A stretch of 64,000 bases of DNA from Corynebacterium pseudokroppenstedtii (GTDB taxonomy: Bacteria; Actinomycetota; Actinomycetes; Mycobacteriales; Mycobacteriaceae), in contig NZ_JAEUWU010000001.1 of the NCBI RefSeq assembly GCF_019754945.1, positions 496,001 to 560,000 of the forward strand, written 5' to 3'. The notes under the pieces were generated by a model. That model had not been told where the DNA came from, did not search any database, and saw only the letters and a program-made list of their open reading frames with translations. Made by a program: the position numbers and the translations under genes. This document shows positions 59,285 to 64,000 of the stretch, piece after piece. Within the stretch, counting starts at the first letter, position 1. Each line of letters begins with the position of its first letter.

Positions 59285-60133
59285 CTATGAAGATGGGTCC
59301 TGCAGCTGAGATAAGGCCGGTGCGTCGGCGTAGACGGCAGTATCTTCTTGCCCACGTGCACCCGCAGCTGGCCACATGTCTGCATCGTCGCCTGAGACTG
59401 CGTGCCCGAGGGCCTCAGCTTTTGCTTCACCAGCAACGACGAACCACACACGTGTCGATGAATTCAACGCACGGTGGGTGAGCGATAAACGCGTGGGCGG
59501 TGGCTTGGGGCAATCAGTTACCGATACGACGGTGTCATCGCTCGTCAACTCAGGCGTATGGGGGAACAAGGAGTTAATGTGCCCTTCCGGCCCCATTCCT
59601 AAGAGGTGGATGTCGAATCCATCGGGAGCGTACGTAGTGATGGTGTCCGCATACGATGCAGCAGCATCCTTGAGCTCCGCGACGTCGACGTTCCCACTGT
59701 GAGATCCTTCGGTCTCTCCATACGCGCTGTCGGATGATGGGGCAGGGAAGCGATGGAGATTCTCTTGCGGGATATCGATGTTGCTGAAGAGCGCTTCCGT
59801 TGCCTGTTTGTCATTCCGCTCCGGATGGTCTGCAGGCACCCAGCGCTCATCACCGAAGAACACGTGGACGCGGTGCCAGTCAATACCAGCGTTACCGGCT
59901 TCACTATCGATATACAGCTGGTGGAGGACCGCGATACCCGTGCTTCCACCCGTGACCACCAGCCGGGCGTACCCATCCGGGGTAACCCCGATGGTGTTAC
60001 TAGCACCCTCACGTCCTTCCTGAATACTGACTATGACATTTTCAACATCGCGGGCTGCTCGCATAGCCACTTCTGCTTGATCTGCACACGCGACAATACG
60101 GACATCTGAATCAGAACAAGACTTTTCGCTCAT
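59285..60133 (-). CDS. pgl: 6-phosphogluconolactonase
   Basis: A 282-residue enzyme of the DevB/NagB-like fold hydrolysing 6-phosphogluconolactone. VVTGGSTGIAVL, HVFFGDERWVPADHPERND and LLGMGPEGHINSLFPHTPE are the family signatures. An internal polar stretch (SSDSAYGETEGSHSGN) adds length to the usual 240-260. ATG 60133 has GAAAGG about 9 bases upstream; the frame open to 60163 is less likely. It is the last gene of the tal-zwf-opcA-pgl cluster and meets secG end to end. Confidence 0.95.
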   Translation of the reverse strand: MSEKSCSDSDVRIVACADQAEVAMRAARDVENVIVSIQEGREGASNTIGVTPDGYARLVVTGGSTGIAVLHQLYIDSEAGNAGIDWHRVHVFFGDERWVPADHPERNDKQATEALFSNIDIPQENLHRFPAPSSDSAYGETEGSHSGNVDVAELKDAAASYADTITTYAPDGFDIHLLGMGPEGHINSLFPHTPELTSDDTVVSVTDCPKPPPTRLSLTHRALNSSTRVWFVVAGEAKAEALGHAVSGDDADMWPAAGARGQEDTAVYADAPALSQLQDPSS

Positions 60134-60195
60134 CCATACGCCTTTCTTCTTGCGGTCTATCACACAACGATGGGGTTTATTGCACTGCCTACGGC

Positions 60196-61392
60196 CTATT
60201 CACGGTCTGTTTCGACGACAATGTCGTTCGCGTCGTCAGGCGAGTATGGTTCGTCTGAATCGAACGCGTCGACGCGGTGAACTCTGGATAGCCCTCGGAG
60301 AGCTTGTGCGTAGATGACATCTGGGTCAAGGTGACGCAACTCTTCCGCGAGGCAGTCAGCTGTTCCGCGTCGTGTGAGGGCGACGCGACTTTCGCGGCCT
60401 GATCCTTCGCGTGTGATCGTCAGCGTATGTGCGCTAAAGGTGCGGAGGATCAGATCGCCACTATCACGATGGATCGTCACGCTTTGCACGCCGATAGTCG
60501 GTCGACCTTCGGAATCAAGAGGCACCTTGGGCGAGTCCGTGGATTCACGGGTGACATTCATCCCTAAACGGTCCGCAAGCCATCCACCAGCTATATCAAC
60601 GCTCGGGTCTTCCGATGGGCCAGCAATAGTTACTCCGCGGATGGGAGAAAACGGAGGCTGATCCAGTGCTGACGCTAAAATTCCACGCCACTGCGTGATA
60701 CGCGACCAGGCAAGATCGGAATCACCGGGCGCATACGACGATCGGCACCTAAAGATCCCGTCTTCAATACTTGACGATAGGGAGTCAGTAATTCGTCGTC
60801 CGGCAAGACGACCGATCGGATCGGTCGCGGGGACTGGAGGACGGCTGGCCGGCCACCACGCCACAATCGGAGTGTCTGGCAACAGAATCGGCATCACAAC
60901 GCTTGCGAGATGCTGACTAACAGCGCCATACAACTTCATGACGAGGACTTCTGCGGCACCAGCGTCGCCTCCCATGCGTATTTCGGCATCAACGCGCCCG
61001 CTGGACGTTACGTCGTCTGTGGCACTTGACTGCGCGGTTTCCTCGTCGGACGTTCCGGGTTGCGTCGTGGTGGGCATCGCGTCGAGAGCACGCTCAAACT
61101 CTTCGAGATTCTCATAGTCCGCAAGCCCAGTCTGCGAATTGCCGTTGTCATCACTATCAGATTGGCTCGCGGTTGAGGAGGAATCATCCGTAAGCAACAC
61201 GAGAATACGAGACGGATGCTCCTGCGAGGCTTCATTTGCCGCCGTAATAAACGTTTCGTAATCGTCGTTAATTGACGCGACGATGATCAAAGTGAGTACA
61301 CGGCCGGTCGTGACTTCGCCACCCGACTCACGGACGGTGACGAGGCGTTTAGAGATGTCGCGGGTTGTTGTATTGGGGAGGTTAATGATCAT
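60196..61392 (-). CDS. opcA: Glucose-6-phosphate dehydrogenase assembly protein OpcA
   Basis: A 398-residue OpcA, which activates or assembles Zwf in actinobacteria and cyanobacteria. MIINLPNTTTRDISKRLV, the HPSRILVLL segment, LPDTPIVAWWPASRPP and DLAWSRITQWRGILA are typical. Residues 71-133 form a serine-, aspartate- and threonine-rich insertion (DDSSSTASQSDSDDNGNSQ and on), so the protein is about 80 residues longer than the C. glutamicum homologue. The ATG lies 61 bases after zwf, without an obvious ribosome binding site. Confidence 0.95.
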   Translation of the reverse strand: MIINLPNTTTRDISKRLVTVRESGGEVTTGRVLTLIIVASINDDYETFITAANEASQEHPSRILVLLTDDSSSTASQSDSDDNGNSQTGLADYENLEEFERALDAMPTTTQPGTSDEETAQSSATDDVTSSGRVDAEIRMGGDAGAAEVLVMKLYGAVSQHLASVVMPILLPDTPIVAWWPASRPPVPATDPIGRLAGRRITDSLSSSIEDGIFRCRSSYAPGDSDLAWSRITQWRGILASALDQPPFSPIRGVTIAGPSEDPSVDIAGGWLADRLGMNVTRESTDSPKVPLDSEGRPTIGVQSVTIHRDSGDLILRTFSAHTLTITREGSGRESRVALTRRGTADCLAEELRHLDPDVIYAQALRGLSRVHRVDAFDSDEPYSPDDANDIVVETDRE

Positions 61393-61453
61393 GCGTCGGT
61401 TTTCTCATTCCCTGAAAATGGAGCGTGTGATGTGAGGACGAGCGGTGATAGGT

Positions 61454-63157
61454 TTACGGGCGCCGCCAGGTGCGTCCTGACCGCGAAAGCATGCGATCAG
61501 CACTTTCAGGGCCCCACGTTCCCGCCGGATAATCGTCAGGACGTCCTCGTTCAGCCCAATACTTGACGATGGGATCAAGGATCTTCCACGAGAGCTCAAC
61601 CTCTTCATTGGTGGGGAAGAGGCTAGCTTCATCCAAGAGAGCATCGAGGATCAGACGCTCGTAGGCTTCGGGGGATGCCTCGGTAAACGCCTCCGAGTAG
61701 GCGAAGTCCATGTTGACGTCACGAACTTCCATAGCGGAACCGGGGACCTTCGAGCCGAAGCGCATCAGCACTCCCTCGTCGGGTTGCACACGAATAACGA
61801 CCGCGTTGGGGCCAAGAGCAGTCGTCTCATCAGCGTCGAAAGGAAGATAGGGCGCATCTTTGAACACCAAAGCGATTTCCGTCACTCGTCGGCCCAGTCG
61901 CTTGCCAGTGCGTAAATAGAATGGGACGCCCGCCCAGCGTCGAGAATTAATCTCCAATGTGCAGGCCGCGTAGGTTTCAGTTTTCGAGTCTTCGGCAAAT
62001 CCTTCTTCATCACGAAGACCGCCGACAAATTCAGAGCCCTGCCATCCTGCGGTGTACTGGCCCCGGGCTGTCGTTTTGGAGAACGGGGGAACAGCACTGG
62101 TCGCTCTCAGAACCTTTATCTTTTCAGTCTGCAGATCGCGGGGCGTGAAGGCCAGAGGCTCTTCCATGGCGATTAACGCAAGAAGCTGGATGAGGTGGTT
62201 CTGGATGACGTCCCGCGCAGCGCCGATGCCATCGTAATAACCGGCCCGTCCGCCTAGACCAATGTCCTCGGCCATGGTGATCTGGACGTGGTCGATAAAG
62301 GATGCGCTCCACAGCGGCTCAAACAGCTGATTCGCAAAGCGCAAGGCCATAATATTCTGGACTGTTTCCTTGCCCAGGTAATGGTCGATACGGAAAACTG
62401 AGCGTTCAGGGAAAACGCTGTTGACAATGCGGTTCAGCTCTCGAGCTGATTCCTCATCATGGCCAAAAGGTTTCTCAATAACCACACGACGCCAACCGCC
62501 AGCACTATCTTTAGCGAGGCCTGATCGTTGAAGTTGGTGACACACGTTCGGGAAATAGGCAGGAGGAACAGAGAGATAAAAGGCCCAGTTTCCGGCGGTG
62601 CCACGAGTGTGATCGACCTCCGCCAGAGTTTCGGCTAACGCATCGAAGCACTCATCTTGGTCAAAAGTGCCTTTGACGAAGATCAGCCCCTCAGCCAGGC
62701 GTTCCCATACCGATCGCCTAAAGGGGGTACGAGATCCCACGCGAACGTCGTCGTACACCTTTTTAATGAAATCTTCTTTGGTCCAGTCACGACGGCCGTA
62801 TCCCACGAGGGTGAATCCCGCGGGGAGCAGGCCGCGGTTGGCAAGGTCATATACCGCAGGGAGAAGTTTCTTTCGTGCTAGATCGCCTGTGACACCGAAG
62901 ATGACGAGCCCACATGGTCCCGCGATCCTGGGCATCCGCTTATCCCTGGGGTCGCGGAGCGGATTAGTCCAGTTATCGGGAAAACCGCTAGTGTCCAGCA
63001 GGTTTTCATTGGACTCCACTGTCACCCGGTTGAGCTGCTCTTCGGCGGATGGCTCCTGATGAGCCGCAGCATGACCTTTGTTCACGTCGTTGTCGGTTTC
63101 TCCTTCTGGGGTGTAGGTCTGCCGGTGTGACGCGGCGGCCGCGTTGGGATTATTCAC
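61454..63157 (-). CDS. zwf: Glucose-6-phosphate 1-dehydrogenase
   Basis: A 567-residue enzyme oxidising glucose-6-phosphate to the lactone with NADP. VIFGVTGDLARKKLLPA is the coenzyme site and RIDHYLGKETVQN holds the catalytic lysine and histidine region; IEKPFGHDEESA is also standard. About 65 hydrophilic residues precede the conserved WTNPLRDPRDKRMPRIAGP, longer than the N-terminus in C. glutamicum. GTG 63157 is the longest start; AAAGG lies about 15 bases before it. It forms one unit with opcA and pgl and lies 108 bases after tal. Confidence 0.96.
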   Translation of the reverse strand: MNNPNAAAASHRQTYTPEGETDNDVNKGHAAAHQEPSAEEQLNRVTVESNENLLDTSGFPDNWTNPLRDPRDKRMPRIAGPCGLVIFGVTGDLARKKLLPAVYDLANRGLLPAGFTLVGYGRRDWTKEDFIKKVYDDVRVGSRTPFRRSVWERLAEGLIFVKGTFDQDECFDALAETLAEVDHTRGTAGNWAFYLSVPPAYFPNVCHQLQRSGLAKDSAGGWRRVVIEKPFGHDEESARELNRIVNSVFPERSVFRIDHYLGKETVQNIMALRFANQLFEPLWSASFIDHVQITMAEDIGLGGRAGYYDGIGAARDVIQNHLIQLLALIAMEEPLAFTPRDLQTEKIKVLRATSAVPPFSKTTARGQYTAGWQGSEFVGGLRDEEGFAEDSKTETYAACTLEINSRRWAGVPFYLRTGKRLGRRVTEIALVFKDAPYLPFDADETTALGPNAVVIRVQPDEGVLMRFGSKVPGSAMEVRDVNMDFAYSEAFTEASPEAYERLILDALLDEASLFPTNEEVELSWKILDPIVKYWAERGRPDDYPAGTWGPESADRMLSRSGRTWRRP

Positions 63158-63265
63158 GGTCGATTGTCCATGCCTTTCTCATCAGGTCCTTGGTTGACCC
63201 CGACTCGGCAGTGTCACCATGCTGGGGGAGCAACAGCTACTTTCGGTAAACAACTCGCTGAGTGG

Positions 63266-64000
63266 TTAGCTGGATAAGCGAGAATCAATATTGGCGATCA
63301 ATTCATTCCAACTATCCACAAATTTAGCGACGCCGTCATCCTCAAGCACATTCACCACGTCAGCGAAATCAATGCCCAGTGATTCGAGATCGTCAAAATA
63401 TGCTCGGGCGTCATCTCCTGTGCCAGTGAGCGCGTCCCCGTGAACGCCACCATCGGATTGAAGAGCGTCCAGCGTCCCCTCTGGCATGGTGTTGACGGTG
63501 CAAGCACCGGCAAGCTCAGTGACGTACAACGTGGGTGTGTAATCCGGGTTCTTTACGCTGGTCGACGCCCATAGCGGCCGTTGGACGTTAGCCCCCGCAC
63601 CCGCAAGTTTCTGCCAACGCTCAGCCTCTGACGAGAGATCGTTGTTATTGGCAGCGGCGCTGGTTTCAACGTCGTCGCCTCCGAAAACACGACGGAATGC
63701 TTCATAAGCTAGCTGCGCATTATGAATACCCGCCATTCCCTTGAGCGTCTCTACATCACCAGATGCGGTTGGTGCGATATCAGCAAGTTTATGATCGACG
63801 GCACCATCGACCCGAGAGACGAAGAAACTAGCCACGGAGTGAATAGAGGACAGATCCTCGCCGGCCGACTGAGCGCGTTCAAGACCGTCAATGAAGGCCT
63901 TGATGACTTCCTTGTATCGCTCCACTGAGAAAATAAGGGTGACGTTCACGCTTATTCCCGCGGCGATAGTATCCGTAATCGCCGGTAGAGCTTGCTTTGT
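63266..64000 (-). CDS. tal: Transaldolase (5' end beyond window)
   Basis: The minus-strand frame runs to the right edge without a start, so the N-terminal part (about the first third, including the first barrel strands) is missing. The visible part begins LPAITDTIAAGISVNVTLIF, with the Schiff-base lysine further on in LWASTSVKNPDYTPTLYV, and ends in DGVAKFVDSWNELI, as in actinobacterial transaldolases. An internal GTG at 63949 lies within the conserved core and is not the start. A polar loop (VETSAAANNNDLSSEAER) is inserted before the QRPLWAS strand. Transaldolase moves dihydroxyacetone units in the non-oxidative pentose phosphate pathway; tkt would be expected just outside the window. Confidence 0.95.
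   Translation of the reverse strand, partial: TKQALPAITDTIAAGISVNVTLIFSVERYKEVIKAFIDGLERAQSAGEDLSSIHSVASFFVSRVDGAVDHKLADIAPTASGDVETLKGMAGIHNAQLAYEAFRRVFGGDDVETSAAANNNDLSSEAERWQKLAGAGANVQRPLWASTSVKNPDYTPTLYVTELAGACTVNTMPEGTLDALQSDGGVHGDALTGTGDDARAYFDDLESLGIDFADVVNVLEDDGVAKFVDSWNELIANIDSRLSS

Overview
The window reads as a contiguous piece of an actinobacterial chromosome, almost certainly Corynebacterium or a very close relative. The grounds are gene order (aspS - rarA - alaS - ruvX - mltG - aroE - aroC/K/B/Q - efp - nusB - pyrR/B/C - carA/B - pyrF - mihF - gmk - rpoZ - coaBC - metK - priA - def - fmt - rsmB - rpe - rib genes - uvrC - rapZ - yvcK - whiA - gap - pgk - tpiA - secG - pgl - opcA - zwf - tal), which matches the order known from C. 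glutamicum, together with actinobacterial markers (OpcA, mIHF, WhiA, an EF-P with a PGKGP loop, a PriA without a P-loop). GC is moderate by eye (mid-50s percent, not counted). The species cannot be named from sequence alone. No rRNA, tRNA, CRISPR array, insertion sequence or prophage was seen.

Layout. 1-1810 (minus): the 5' part of an FAD-linked oxidase gene and a membrane-anchored zinc metallopeptidase. 1973-6538 (plus): aspS, a phosphotransferase-fold protein and rarA. 6615-10515: a four-gene osmoprotectant (OpuC-type) ABC transporter with an elaborate leader; it looks like an accessory insertion. 10828-22896: alaS-ruvX-mltG-aroE, an orphan A24 prepilin-type peptidase preceded by two perfect DnaA boxes, the shikimate genes aroC-aroK-aroB-aroQ, then pepQ-efp-nusB closed by a strong terminator. 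22980-23573 is largely non-coding with several inverted repeats. 23617-24924 (minus): a polytopic PAP2-family protein. 25168-33986: the pyrimidine operon pyrR-pyrB-pyrC-carA-carB-pyrF with a PyrR-type RNA element over the first ribosome binding site. 34192-43615: mihF-gmk-rpoZ, coaBC, metK with an exact McbR-type operator, priA, def-fmt-rsmB. 43625-48872: rpe and riboflavin genes ribD-ribE-ribBA-ribH plus a PH-domain membrane protein. 48876-54130: uvrC-rapZ-yvcK-whiA. 54373-57554: glycolytic gap-pgk-tpiA. 57649-58656 (minus): a phosphodiesterase-like gene standing where C. glutamicum has ppc. 58835-59068: secG. 59285-64000 (minus): the oxidative pentose phosphate cluster tal-zwf-opcA-pgl, with tal cut by the window edge.

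How it works together. The window supplies aromatic amino acid precursors (aro genes), de novo UMP (pyr genes), riboflavin (rib genes fed by ribulose-5-phosphate, which Rpe and the oxidative pentose phosphate pathway interconvert), SAM, coenzyme A and GDP, plus start-peptide processing (def, fmt), tRNA charging (aspS, alaS), replication repair and restart (rarA, ruvX, uvrC, priA) and lower glycolysis. Many neighbours overlap by 1 to 11 bases, so translational coupling is common.

Most notable observations: the SD-in-a-loop leader of the opuC operon; the paired DnaA boxes far from any replication gene; the PyrR element; the McbR operator of metK; loss or relocation of ppc; and a repeated pattern of hydrophilic, acidic or serine-rich insertions inside otherwise highly conserved enzymes. 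I found no complete, clearly new multi-gene system; the leader and operator elements are the best candidates for undescribed biology.
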